DNA from: CAXBPY01 sp003455275
Lineage (GTDB): Bacteria; Bacteroidota; Bacteroidia; Chitinophagales; UBA10324
Length of the DNA: 38,231 nt
Assembly (NCBI GenBank): GCA_963977675.1
Contig: CAXBPY010000026.1
Coordinates: forward strand, 1-38,231
Direction of reading: 5' to 3'
Under the pieces are notes generated by a model. That model worked only from the letters and a program-made list of their open reading frames with translations. It made no database searches and was not told the DNA's origin. The translations under genes and the position numbers were made by a program. This document shows, in pieces, positions 25,365-35,071 of the stretch; within the stretch, counting starts at the first letter, position 1, and each line of letters begins with the position of its first letter.

Positions 25365-27785
25365 TTACTGTTTCACAAATTTTGAAATCCAGACACTACC
25401 GTTTTTCAATTTCAATCTGAGAAAAAACACACCGGCAGAAAAGCGACTGACATCAACGACAATGTCATCCGTTTGAAACCTGTTATCCTTCGGGTGAAAT
25501 GTTTCCATTCCTCTGCCCAATACATCCATGATTTCAATTTCATTAATTTCAAATTGATTACTTATGATCGAGAGTTTATCACTAACCGGATTCGGATAAA
25601 TCATAAAGTCATTCTCAGAAAAAATTTCCGGGACTGAAATATTTTTTGCAGTGTCAATTACTTCAAACCGGTCGAAGCCAGCTTCCAGTATATTACCGGT
25701 AGTGGATTGGTCAGCTGTCCTGATAATGAATGTCATGTTGTTGCTGAGTTCAACAAAATCTTTAATACGAAAATCTTCATACAACCACTGACTTAGTGTT
25801 GAAGTATCAGCGATTAGATAATCAATCAGCTTGGTTGAATCTCCATTGCTGATAAATAGTTTCAATGAATCATTTGGTACTCCGGAGCCACCACCATCAT
25901 AAAACCATTTGTAACAATTAATGCGGGGATCATAACTGTTGCTCAAATCAAAAACCGGTGATGTAAGTATCGCACTTCCATTATCTACATCATGGTCTGC
26001 GGCATTGCCTCCTCCGTTGTCTGTGACAAAACATTTGCTTCCAAAATCATTCGTGACATCAACGCCCGGGTTTGAAATATGATTTCCATTTACAGTTTCA
26101 ACTGGCACAGCCCTCTCCCACGCTCCTGTGCTTGCTGTTCCTGAAGGTGTCCATCCGAAATCAAAAAGAAAATCATCGTAGTACCCCGCAGGCAAAGCCA
26201 TTGCGAATCCTAGAGAAGATGAATCAAGCGGAACTGAAGAAAGTTTGCGCGTCACATGTCCCCACTTGCCTGCATATATGTCATAGCTTAATGTATAAAT
26301 CTGGTTAAGATGCGCAACTCCGCTGGCATCTGCTGTAAATGAAAATGAATATTGAAAATTATCAGTTAAATAAACTTCTGCATTTGGAATTGGATCACCG
26401 GTTGCCGAATCATTCACTGTAATTGTAATATCAAATGGAATATCGGGAACCAACTGAACATTAAGGATTACAGTTTGTGCACTGTCCAGTTGAACATTGT
26501 GAATCACTTTTGTAAAATAGCCAGGATGAGAAAACTGTATGTCATAGAGTCCCTGGTTTACCAAGCCGGTTTTATAAACACCGGTAAAATCAGTTGAATC
26601 ATACACGGACTGAGATAGAATTTGAACCATAACTCCATTAAGCAAAGCAGATGAAAAAGTATCTGTAACCACTCCCTGCAAGCGACAGGCTTTCTGATAG
26701 TGTGGGGCCAGAACAAATAAACCACTCTGCATGTCAGAGATTATTAAGTTGTGTGACGGAAGCCACGGATAAACACCCCAATCACCATCATAACCCTGAC
26801 CGCTTCCGGCATAAGTATCGTAAGCTCCTACTTCAATTATGTTTGAAGGATCGGATACATCAAAAATCACAACCCCGTCGCGGTAATAACTCACAACCGC
26901 AAAATCGTCATTATAAAGATGAACATTATGAATGGCTGAGTTTGATCCTGGATTAGATCGGGCATTATCAAGATGTGAAATATTACCAAGGTTAGCCACA
27001 TCATACGAAGCAAGAGGTCCATTAGGTTTTTCATCTGTAGTAAATGTGTAATGATTATCGTGGGTTGGCCATGAGTTGTGAGTAAATGCGAGCGGTGTTG
27101 TTATCTGTGCCAGAGAAACAAAATTGTTTGGATCGCTTACATTAAAAACCTCGAGCCGGCCCTGATAAACTTCAGCTGCCCATAGGGTATCGCCACGGAC
27201 AAATCCATCATGAATATAATTGCCATTGTATTGACCAAGATATGTTGGGTTGTCAGGATCAGCATTCAAATCGAATATCATGGCGCCACGCTGCGCTTGC
27301 GATAGTCCATTGTAAGTATTAAATCCGAACAAGTACAAGATTCCATTCTCATCAACAAAACAAGTGTGCGCCCTTTTTAAATCATTAGAAAAAAAATGAT
27401 GATAACTGATATTGGAAGATGGAAGGTTAGTAAGATTAATAATTAGCAGAGCACTGTCTTGCTCATTAGTTACATAAGCATGTTTGTTAAAAATTTTTAT
27501 CTCCCGCCAGACAATTGTACCCGATGCCGGTTGTGCTGATGGAACTGAAGAAACCAAAACAGGATTCACCGGATCAGTGACATTGAAGATGGAAACGCCT
27601 TCCCAGGTTCCCACAAGCGCATATTCATTTCCAACTGTATCTACATAACCCCAAATATTTGAATAAGCATTTGTCCAGTTAACATTACTTTGAAGCGTAA
27701 GGTTAAAGTCAGCAGTTTGGGCTTTGGAAACTGTCAACTTCAATAAAAATATTATTACAGATAAATTGAAAAAGAATTTTTTCAT
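25365..27785 (-). CDS. Choice-of-anchor B family secreted protein with T9SS type A sorting domain
   Basis: The 806-aa protein has a signal peptide (residues 1-22), then about 350 residues of beta-propeller-like repeats with the LVIVD/choice-of-anchor B pattern (GVSIFNVTDPVNPVLVSS, LEVFNVSDPNNFVSLA, GVVIFDVSDPSNIIEVG). Two CarboxypepD-like modules follow (around 365-450 and 455-530), and a region with AILTSPVFDLSNSYDPR that resembles secreted jelly-roll domains. The last ~80 residues contain MIYPNPVSDKLSI and end in ISKFVKQ, a T9SS type A signal. It should be exported and fixed to the cell surface. Its ligand is unknown. Confidence 0.85.
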   Translation of the reverse strand: MKKFFFNLSVIIFLLKLTVSKAQTADFNLTLQSNVNWTNAYSNIWGYVDTVGNEYALVGTWEGVSIFNVTDPVNPVLVSSVPSAQPASGTIVWREIKIFNKHAYVTNEQDSALLIINLTNLPSSNISYHHFFSNDLKRAHTCFVDENGILYLFGFNTYNGLSQAQRGAMIFDLNADPDNPTYLGQYNGNYIHDGFVRGDTLWAAEVYQGRLEVFNVSDPNNFVSLAQITTPLAFTHNSWPTHDNHYTFTTDEKPNGPLASYDVANLGNISHLDNARSNPGSNSAIHNVHLYNDDFAVVSYYRDGVVIFDVSDPSNIIEVGAYDTYAGSGQGYDGDWGVYPWLPSHNLIISDMQSGLFVLAPHYQKACRLQGVVTDTFSSALLNGVMVQILSQSVYDSTDFTGVYKTGLVNQGLYDIQFSHPGYFTKVIHNVQLDSAQTVILNVQLVPDIPFDITITVNDSATGDPIPNAEVYLTDNFQYSFSFTADASGVAHLNQIYTLSYDIYAGKWGHVTRKLSSVPLDSSSLGFAMALPAGYYDDFLFDFGWTPSGTASTGAWERAVPVETVNGNHISNPGVDVTNDFGSKCFVTDNGGGNAADHDVDNGSAILTSPVFDLSNSYDPRINCYKWFYDGGGSGVPNDSLKLFISNGDSTKLIDYLIADTSTLSQWLYEDFRIKDFVELSNNMTFIIRTADQSTTGNILEAGFDRFEVIDTAKNISVPEIFSENDFMIYPNPVSDKLSIISNQFEINEIEIMDVLGRGMETFHPKDNRFQTDDIVVDVSRFSAGVFFLRLKLKNGSVWISKFVKQ

Positions 27786-27897
27786 AAGACTTGTTTTGAG
27801 AATGGAAAGATGAATGAAGTATCAATAATATACCAGGGCTGCTGTGTGCTGGAAATTATTTTTAAGCACTAAAACTTTTAGAAAGCAGATTAAAAGA

Positions 27898-27932
27898 AAA
27901 AGGACTGCATTGTTTTTTAATGCAGTCCTTTT
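27898..27932 (-). terminator. Intrinsic terminator after the 655-aa T9SS gene
   Basis: AAAAGGACTGCATT (27898-27911) pairs perfectly with 27919-27932 around a 7-nt loop, giving a 14-bp stem whose A/T ends supply the U-tract. It lies 22 bp past the stop codon of the gene ending at 27954. Confidence 0.85.
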
Positions 27933-27953
27933 TATTAAGAAGAAGTTAGTGAA

Positions 27954-29921
27954 TTAATCAACAATCATTTTCTTAGTCACCGATTCATTTCCAACAGTAA
28001 CTGTATAGAAATAAATTCCTGAGCTGAGCGAAGAAACATTTAGATTGATATTGCTCATTCCTGATTTGTAATTAGTACCGGGAAGAGTTGAAACCACTTC
28101 ACCTAAAATATTTGTTACCTCAACCTTAACTGATGAAGGTTTAGAAAGGTTTATTGTGAATGAAGTGGTGTTATCTGCAGGATTAGGAATATTCTGAGAC
28201 ACAGCAAAATTTTCGCCTTTATTAATTTCAGGAACAGCAAATGGATAAAACTGATCAGTGCTGAAACCGATTCCCTGAACAAAGAAATGATTCACCGGAC
28301 CGTCACCAGGATCACCTGCTGTTTGCGAAGCAGTTGTTGTAACTGGAATATTAAAGAAGTTTCCATTCTGGAAAGTTTTATCTCCTACAAAAATCCAATA
28401 GTTATCATTTGCATATGGAGTTCCAAGGGTTGCATTCCATGTGTAGGTGGTTTGATTCGCAGCCATATCCCATCCTTTGACAAAAATATTTGGATAGAGA
28501 TTATTTAAATCAATTGAAGGATCAGTGTCAATCCATACATAAAAAATCTTTGTACGGTCTTCACTCATACTTGCCTGTAATCGCGAATCGTAACCAATTC
28601 CTCCTTGGTAACTCCATGGAGAATATGATGCAGGTACTGAGGAGGTATGAACTGTGTCAATATTCCAAGCATCCCAACCGGTGCTGGTTTCATATACATC
28701 AAACAATAAATTTTGAGTGGTGTCATTAAAGAACCAACCTGCTGAATCAGGATTAGCACTTGCAGCACTCTTGATATCAGTAATAATATGCAGATGATCC
28801 TGATAATCTACCACAAGGTCCACACCGCAATTTGGAGTAAAGTAAGGAAGAGTAGGTCCACCGCCGCTTGTAGGCACAAGGTGTGAAGTAATGTTCGAAA
28901 CAGTAGAGAAATCGAAAACAGGTTGATATACCCAGTTTGCTCCGGCATCTGTTGTTTTATAAATGAGCGGCTGAATCGGGTGCGGGTTCAGGGAATCAAC
29001 ACCGAATACTACAATATAGCCGGTCATACCATCAGCAGAGAAAGCCATATTACCGGTTGAGCTAAACAACTGCGAACCATCTGATGGATCATGATAAAAA
29101 GCGGGAACAAGTTTTTGACGGTTCCAGTCAAAATTATTGTTTGTAGAATTAAATGAACCGGTGTTAACCACCAATCCATTCAGCGGGATAATACTTGCGG
29201 TAGAGTTATAATCTCTGTCGCTACCAAGTACATACGCTTTTGCCTGAGAAGTAACAGTGAAGCTCAGACGAGCCATCATCTGATAAAAAACTCCGCTATT
29301 TGCATTGAGTTCAATTTGTTGATCATTATTTGTTCCATTCAATTGCGAACTTCCAAAATAATTTCCAACCCAGCCAACTCCTCCGCCAGTTGAGCCACCA
29401 TCAGTGATTGGTCCTGCCACAACTGCAAATGCATTATTCTTATCAGTGTTTCCGGGAGGATTATAAATACCTCCAGATGGATAACGGCAAAGATTAACAT
29501 CATCACTCATTATGATTAACGATGTATCCCAGGTAGAACCTCCATCGGTAGAGTATGAAGACTGGATGTAACCGCTGTTTCCGGTTTGATAAGACCAGCA
29601 TTGGCGATGAGCAAATGAAATCAAATCAAGATCATAATCACCTGAGAGTGCTTGTTGCTCAGAAACAAGTACACTGAACAAATTCCATGAACTTGCAAAC
29701 TTGATTTTACTTAATCCGGATCTTGAATTGCTTCCTGATGGAAGGTTATCACCGTTGTGCGTGGTTAGAAGAAGTCCCCCTGAAGAATTTTCATCACCAA
29801 CAATTTTTGTTGATGGCTGACTAAAATGAGTAAGTTTTCCGCGATTGGAAGAAACTACTGATTGTGCATTGGAGCCAAGGGAAAGAATAACTCCGGTTGC
29901 AATGAGTAACAGTTTTTTCAT
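27954..29921 (-). CDS. Secreted protein with Asp-box-like repeats and T9SS type A sorting domain
   Basis: The 655-aa protein has a signal peptide (MKKLLLIATGVILSLGSNAQ). Its body is beta-rich with sialidase-type Asp-box motifs (STDGGSTWDTS, TTDAGANWVY), which suggests a beta-propeller. No catalytic sialidase residues are evident, so I do not call an enzyme. The C-terminal ~85 residues (VSQNIPNPADNTTSFTI, then VKVEVTNILGEVVSTL, SSGIYFYTVTVGNESVTKKMIVD) are a textbook type A signal for T9SS export and surface attachment. A strong terminator follows. A TACTTTTA box lies about 30 nt upstream of the start. Confidence 0.82.
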   Translation of the reverse strand: MKKLLLIATGVILSLGSNAQSVVSSNRGKLTHFSQPSTKIVGDENSSGGLLLTTHNGDNLPSGSNSRSGLSKIKFASSWNLFSVLVSEQQALSGDYDLDLISFAHRQCWSYQTGNSGYIQSSYSTDGGSTWDTSLIIMSDDVNLCRYPSGGIYNPPGNTDKNNAFAVVAGPITDGGSTGGGVGWVGNYFGSSQLNGTNNDQQIELNANSGVFYQMMARLSFTVTSQAKAYVLGSDRDYNSTASIIPLNGLVVNTGSFNSTNNNFDWNRQKLVPAFYHDPSDGSQLFSSTGNMAFSADGMTGYIVVFGVDSLNPHPIQPLIYKTTDAGANWVYQPVFDFSTVSNITSHLVPTSGGGPTLPYFTPNCGVDLVVDYQDHLHIITDIKSAASANPDSAGWFFNDTTQNLLFDVYETSTGWDAWNIDTVHTSSVPASYSPWSYQGGIGYDSRLQASMSEDRTKIFYVWIDTDPSIDLNNLYPNIFVKGWDMAANQTTYTWNATLGTPYANDNYWIFVGDKTFQNGNFFNIPVTTTASQTAGDPGDGPVNHFFVQGIGFSTDQFYPFAVPEINKGENFAVSQNIPNPADNTTSFTINLSKPSSVKVEVTNILGEVVSTLPGTNYKSGMSNINLNVSSLSSGIYFYTVTVGNESVTKKMIVD

Positions 29922-30072
29922 TGATTGGTTTTAAATTTTTTGGGTGGCTAAAAGTAACCTATTTCATCATTCATAAAAGTTTTTGGTAAGTCACCGTTTT
30001 GTCATTTTTATTAAAATAGTTTGTACCAATGAAGAACCATTTTGATAAAAACCACATTAGAAAGCGGAAGAA

Positions 30073-30080
30073 TACTTTTG
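30073..30080 (+). promoter_or_regulatory. Candidate -7 box (TACTTTTG) next to the mnmA start
   Basis: An exact TAnnTTTG match ends 7 nt before the mnmA ATG at 30088. If used, the transcript would have almost no leader. No -33 TTG at the usual spacing is visible. Confidence 0.35.
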
Positions 30081-30087
30081 CGCAACA

Positions 30088-31197
30088 ATGAGCAAGCATG
30101 GAAAAATATTAGTGGCAATGAGCGGTGGAATTGACAGCACCGTAGCAGCCGTCATGCTTCATAACGAAGGCTGGGAAGTAATTGGGATGACCATGAAAAC
30201 CTGGGATTATGCAAGCAGTGGCGGAAGTAAAAAAGAAACAGGATGCTGCAACCTTGATAGTATAAATGATGCCCGGTCAGTAGCTGTTGATCTGGGTTTT
30301 CCGCATTACATTATAGATATAAGAGAAGAATTCGGAGACGCTGTAATTGAAAACTTTGTAGATGAATATCTTGCCGGCAGAACTCCTAACCCTTGTGTAT
30401 TGTGCAATACACATATCAAATGGAATGCTTTGCTAAGGCGAGCCAAAATACTTGGCTGTGAATTTATCGCAACCGGCCACTATGCCCAGGTGAGATCTGA
30501 AAACAATCGTTTTATTGTTTCAAAGGGTCACGATGATTGGAAAGATCAATCCTATGTTTTATGGGGGCTTACACAACCAGTACTTGCAATTACAAAATTT
30601 CCTCTTGGCGGATTCAGAAAAACTGAAATTAGAAAAATGTGTGAAGATTGGGGTTATAAAGAACTGGCAAAAAAAAGTGAGAGCTACGAAATATGTTTTA
30701 TTCCAGATAATGATTACCGCGGTTTTCTGAAAAGAAGAGTAAATGGTTTGGAAGCAAAAGTAGCCGGAGGAAATTTCATTCTGCGAGATGGAACAGTAGT
30801 TGGAAAACATGAAGGTTATCCGTTCTATACTATCGGGCAACGCAAAGGATTGAACATAGCGCTTGGCAAACCCATGTTCGTCACAGATATTAATCCGGAA
30901 ACCAATACTGTTATTCTTGGTGATGAAGAAGAATTGAATCGAACTGGAATGATAGTAGGCGGAATCAATCTGGTAAAGTATGATTCTATTAATGATGGAA
31001 TGGAATCAATTTCGAAAGTCAGATATAAAGATGCGGGAACTCCATCTTATTTATTTAATGATGGAAAAAATATTCGAGTTGAGTTTCACACTCAGGTAAA
31101 AGGAATTGCACCGGGTCAAAGTGCGGTGATGTATGAAGGTAATGACTTGCTCGGTGGCGGAATTATTCAAAAAAGTTTTGATTTAAAATTAGGATGA
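30088..31197 (+). CDS. mnmA: tRNA 2-thiouridine(34) synthase
   Basis: MnmA thiolates U34 of the Lys, Glu and Gln tRNAs. The ATP PP-loop SGGIDS is at residues 12-17. The two catalytic cysteines are C106 (NPCVLCN) and C203 (YEICFIPD). GHYAQV, FYTIGQRKGLNIALG and the C-terminal APGQSAVMYEGNDLLGGG are family signatures. The length (369 aa) is normal. It is a single gene flanked by T9SS cargo genes. Confidence 0.96.
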   Translation: MSKHGKILVAMSGGIDSTVAAVMLHNEGWEVIGMTMKTWDYASSGGSKKETGCCNLDSINDARSVAVDLGFPHYIIDIREEFGDAVIENFVDEYLAGRTPNPCVLCNTHIKWNALLRRAKILGCEFIATGHYAQVRSENNRFIVSKGHDDWKDQSYVLWGLTQPVLAITKFPLGGFRKTEIRKMCEDWGYKELAKKSESYEICFIPDNDYRGFLKRRVNGLEAKVAGGNFILRDGTVVGKHEGYPFYTIGQRKGLNIALGKPMFVTDINPETNTVILGDEEELNRTGMIVGGINLVKYDSINDGMESISKVRYKDAGTPSYLFNDGKNIRVEFHTQVKGIAPGQSAVMYEGNDLLGGGIIQKSFDLKLG

Positions 31198-31262
31198 GTA
31201 TGAAACTAATTATCAATCCTGATGCAGTATAATTTCAGTACACCTCGTCAATACTTTTAACT

Positions 31263-32201
31263 ATGAATAAAATTTTCTTTTCTACCCTTTATTTCGTTCT
31301 GCTGGTTTCAGGTTTTGTGATCAATATTCATTCAGCTGTAACCGCACAAGTTTCACTCTCAAACTCTGGATTCGAACAGTGGGATTCTTCCAACCAGGCT
31401 CCACCATTTGATTGGCATCAGCCAAGCGATTGGTCAAGCACAAATCCTGCAACTGAATTTAATACTGCCGGAATTACTAAATCAACCGATGCCCATTCAG
31501 GAAATTTTGCTGCCAGAATAATTACTCAAAATATTTTCGGAGTTTATCATGCAGGTGGGCTTGTTAGTGGCCATGCACACGCCTTTGCTTTTCCTGATTA
31601 AACAATCTATCCGATTACAGGAGGACAATCTGTAACAGGCAAACCAATGCATGTTAGCGGCTATTATAAGTTTTCTTCAACCTCAGCTAACGACTCTGCT
31701 CTTCTTTTTGTAATAAATAAAAAATGGAATGTAGCCAATTCATCTTATGACACCATTGGATATTCACGGTTAGCGCTGGCTCCTGTAAGTTCATACACTT
31801 TGTTTGACTTAGATATTGCTGATTGGGATAATCTCAATGATCCTGATTCCATAGTAGTTGCCTTCTTTTCTTCAAACCCCGATACTGCATTTACAGGAAC
31901 AGGCGGTGTTCTTTTGGTAGATGATGTTCAGATCGGATTTACATCTTCGGCTGAAAGTAATATTGGTTATCATTCAATAACTGTTTTTCCTAACCCGGTA
32001 AATTCTAATCTGTTTATTCAATCTGAAGATAAAATAAATTCTATCTCGGTCTTCAATATTTTAGGAATGAATGTTTTTGAAAATAGAAACATTAACTCAA
32101 CTCATTCACAAATTGATGTATGCAATCTTTCTTTTGGTGTTTACATATTGGAGATAAAATCTCACACAGGAGTTGAGCGTGTAAAGTTTCTTAAGGATTG
32201 A
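31263..32201 (+). pseudogene. T9SS type A secreted protein (PCMD-like), interrupted by one in-frame TAA
   Basis: The reading frame runs unbroken from ATG 31263 to the stop at 32199-32201 except for TAA at 31599-31601. The 5' part encodes a signal peptide and NSGFEQWDSSNQAPPFDW, then SGNFAARI. The 3' part continues in the same frame with TGGQSVTGKPMHVSGYYKF, then GGVLLVDDVQIGF and a type A sorting domain (ITVFPNPVNSNLFI, ending VERVKFLKD). The segment across the stop matches the continuous GG-x-P-x-x-GRP-x-x-x-x-GYYKY region of PCMD-like surface proteins, so the two halves were one gene of about 312 codons. It may be a nonsense mutation or a base-call error. Confidence 0.8.
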
Positions 32202-32233
32202 AAAAACTTTTTACAAAAAGTAAAACAACTCTC

Positions 32234-35023
32234 TTACTTCATTTTAATTTTCATATTTCCCGGAAAGCCCATACCATTACTTCCAAGTTTTGATAAGTTA
32301 AAAGTAAATTTCAACAGGAAATATCTGCCCAATGTGTTTACGGTAGTTTGTTGTATGTAATTAAGACTGGCAGTTCGGGTGATACCATTATCGCGGTCAA
32401 GCAAATCATAGCTGCTCAACTCTAATTCAGCGCGGTCGTTTTTCATAAACTGAAACCCAAGCGATGCATTCCATATCGGTATCTTTTGTACTGATTGTGT
32501 TTCAAAGTTGTTATAGATATTGTAATCTACATCTGTGGCAAGTGTAAATTTCCATAAGTCTGCCTCAACTTCTGCACTATAATTCCAGTAAGAATATTCC
32601 TGAACCTGTGCTGATTCATTATGATAGTTCGTTTGTGTAAGACCATACTCTGCTCCTACCTCCCAGTCAATATCATCTTTCTTTTTATTACCGAGTGTAA
32701 TTCCATAAGAGTTGTCGCTTTTATTATAACCGGTCGCAGCCCCGTTCAGATAAATAATTCCATTTGTTAATTCAAAGTTTGGTTCGAGTTCTACCTTACA
32801 TTTTATAAAATTCACAGGGAATGTAAATGACAGATAAGCATTTGCTCCTTTTTCAAAATCAGTGTTTACCGGCTGTGTAGTTTCTACAAAAGCAGAATCA
32901 TAAGTTATTGAATTTACAATGTTGCCAATTGTGTAATAAGCTGAAGAATACATCCAGAGTCCAATTGAATTGTACTGACTGAAATAATTATAGTTGAATG
33001 AGAGGTTGTGGGAATATGCTGCATCCAAATCAGGATTGCCTTTGTATATACTTAGAGGATTGCTGTTATCTACTACCGGCTGCAATTGGTCAATGGATGG
33101 CTCGCTTATGTTGGTAGTGTAATTCAAATTCATTCGGGCATTATTGAATTTCTGATTAAGCTGAAGTGCCGGAAGAATCTTGAGGTAAGATCTTGTTAAT
33201 GTATTTTCAGATTGAGCGCTATTACCATTTAATTCAGATTTCTGTAAAACTCCTCCAAAACTGAAGTTCATTTTCTTGTGATTCCATCTCCATTTTATTC
33301 CACCCCGGTCAAACAAATAATCGTTGTTGTAATTATTACTCAGGCTATCATTAATTATGATGATGGAATTATCAAAAGGATCTATGTCATAAAAAGTTTT
33401 GTCATTGGTATTTCGAGTGTTCTGCCTCTGATAGCTAAATTCAAGTACGCTCTCCGGGCTTGTAGGTTCAGTGTATGCAATTCGGCCGTTGTAATTATTT
33501 CGGGTGCTTCGCGAATCCTGATTTTGCAGGATATTTTTTTCTAAAATGTTTAACACTGTATCCGGAATAATTGAAAAAGAATTGGAATTCAGAAAAGTGA
33601 AATTCGGATTTACACGGTTATTCCAGGTTCCATCAATAGTAAAGGTCCTTCCCTGCTTTGAAAATTTTTTCAAATAAGTAGCACTCACTTTCATACTGAT
33701 TGCAGATGCGTCGGTATTTGTTTGCGAATTGCTCTGTATGAAATTATTTCCTGCAATATTTTCCTGTGTCGCATACTTGTTATTGTCCGCATTGATGAGA
33801 TTAAAATTTCCCCGAATAGTTAGTTTATTATTTTCATTCGGTTTGAAAATAATTTTTGCATTCAATCGGTGACTGAGATTGTAATTGCGCTGGCGGCTAT
33901 CGCTGTTGGATAGAAAACCGGTTTCAGAATTTACATATTCCTTCGTTGAAATTTGATTGAGGGTATTGTCAGTATAATTAAGAAGATAATTTCCATTAAG
34001 TTCTAATTTCTTAATTGCTGTGGTGTTAAAATTTATTCCGCCACCCACATTATCAGTTACACCTTTTCTATTGGCCATCCAGCCAGACGCCATATCCATT
34101 GAATTGTTAAACATCAGGCCCCCATCGCCCATACCGCTCATGCCACCGGCAAAACTGGTGATGTCCTGCCACGAAAATCCAGGCTCATTCGTATTGTTTG
34201 CCACAGCGAGAACCGAAAGTTTATTCACAGCGCTAAACCGGTTGAAAGATAATTTCCCGAAGTAACGGTCTTCCGTTCCGTAGCCGGCCGTTGCATTTCC
34301 AAAGACCCCGTGCTTCTTGCCTTCCTTCAGTTTCAGGTTAATAGTTTTTTCATGCTCGCCATCATCTACACCTGTAAAATCAGCTGTCTCGCTTTTTGCA
34401 TCAAACACCTGAACCTTATCAACAGCATCTGCCGGAAGGTTTTTGGTTGCAACTTTTGGATCATCAGAAAAAAATTCTTTTCCATCTACTGTCACCTTCG
34501 TTACCGTTTCACCCTGAGCTTTTACAGTTCCGTCTTTGTCTACATTCACACCCGGAAGTTTTTTTAACAAATCTTCGACAGTCGCATTGGGCTGTGTTTT
34601 GAAAGCATCTGCATTGTACTGCACCGTATCTCCATTCATCTGCACAGGAATTTTTTCACCTTCAATCACTACATCATTTAGTTTGTTAGATGCTTTGTTT
34701 AAAATAATTGTATCAATAAAAATTTCCTTTTGGGTTCCATCTACCAAAATATTTTTTCCGAAAGTCTGATATCCAACAAAAGTCAGTTGAAGTATATAAT
34801 CTCCTTTTGGAACATTATTTATTTTATAACCACCTGTTTTATCAGTCAGTCCAAACTGAGCAATGACAGAATCTTTTTGCTGAAGCAAAACAGCAGTTGC
34901 AAACTCAAGTGGTTTAGTATCTTCTGAAAGCACCACACCTTTTATTGTGGTGCTTTGAGCCATAGAGAACTTATTATTTGAAATAAAAAATACGATGACT
35001 AATAGAATGATTATTTTTTTCAT
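32234..35023 (-). CDS. Outer-membrane beta-barrel protein (TonB-receptor-like, OMP_b-brl_3 type)
   Basis: The 929-aa protein has a signal peptide (residues 1-22), a CarboxypepD-regulatory-like domain (IKGVVLSEDTKPLEFATAVLL, to about 110) and a plug-like region (EDLLKKLPGVNVDKDGTVK, VTVDGKEFFSDDP) with variable glycine-rich loops. A long barrel with many Tyr/Asn-rich strands follows. It is the outer-membrane-beta-barrel-family form usual in Bacteroidota rather than a SusC. The GLPGLI gene lies 48 bp upstream on the same strand. This pairing recurs in the phylum and suggests a shared, unknown envelope function. Confidence 0.85.
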   Translation of the reverse strand: MKKIIILLVIVFFISNNKFSMAQSTTIKGVVLSEDTKPLEFATAVLLQQKDSVIAQFGLTDKTGGYKINNVPKGDYILQLTFVGYQTFGKNILVDGTQKEIFIDTIILNKASNKLNDVVIEGEKIPVQMNGDTVQYNADAFKTQPNATVEDLLKKLPGVNVDKDGTVKAQGETVTKVTVDGKEFFSDDPKVATKNLPADAVDKVQVFDAKSETADFTGVDDGEHEKTINLKLKEGKKHGVFGNATAGYGTEDRYFGKLSFNRFSAVNKLSVLAVANNTNEPGFSWQDITSFAGGMSGMGDGGLMFNNSMDMASGWMANRKGVTDNVGGGINFNTTAIKKLELNGNYLLNYTDNTLNQISTKEYVNSETGFLSNSDSRQRNYNLSHRLNAKIIFKPNENNKLTIRGNFNLINADNNKYATQENIAGNNFIQSNSQTNTDASAISMKVSATYLKKFSKQGRTFTIDGTWNNRVNPNFTFLNSNSFSIIPDTVLNILEKNILQNQDSRSTRNNYNGRIAYTEPTSPESVLEFSYQRQNTRNTNDKTFYDIDPFDNSIIIINDSLSNNYNNDYLFDRGGIKWRWNHKKMNFSFGGVLQKSELNGNSAQSENTLTRSYLKILPALQLNQKFNNARMNLNYTTNISEPSIDQLQPVVDNSNPLSIYKGNPDLDAAYSHNLSFNYNYFSQYNSIGLWMYSSAYYTIGNIVNSITYDSAFVETTQPVNTDFEKGANAYLSFTFPVNFIKCKVELEPNFELTNGIIYLNGAATGYNKSDNSYGITLGNKKKDDIDWEVGAEYGLTQTNYHNESAQVQEYSYWNYSAEVEADLWKFTLATDVDYNIYNNFETQSVQKIPIWNASLGFQFMKNDRAELELSSYDLLDRDNGITRTASLNYIQQTTVNTLGRYFLLKFTFNLSKLGSNGMGFPGNMKIKMK

Positions 35024-35071
35024 TTTAGAAAATGATTCCGGTTTTTAAATGAAGAATACTTTGTTAAACAA

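Noticed and set aside
27954..29921. Calling the 655-aa T9SS protein a sialidase from its Asp-box motifs
   Set aside because: Asp boxes only mark a propeller fold. The arginine triad and catalytic Tyr/Glu/Asp are not evident.
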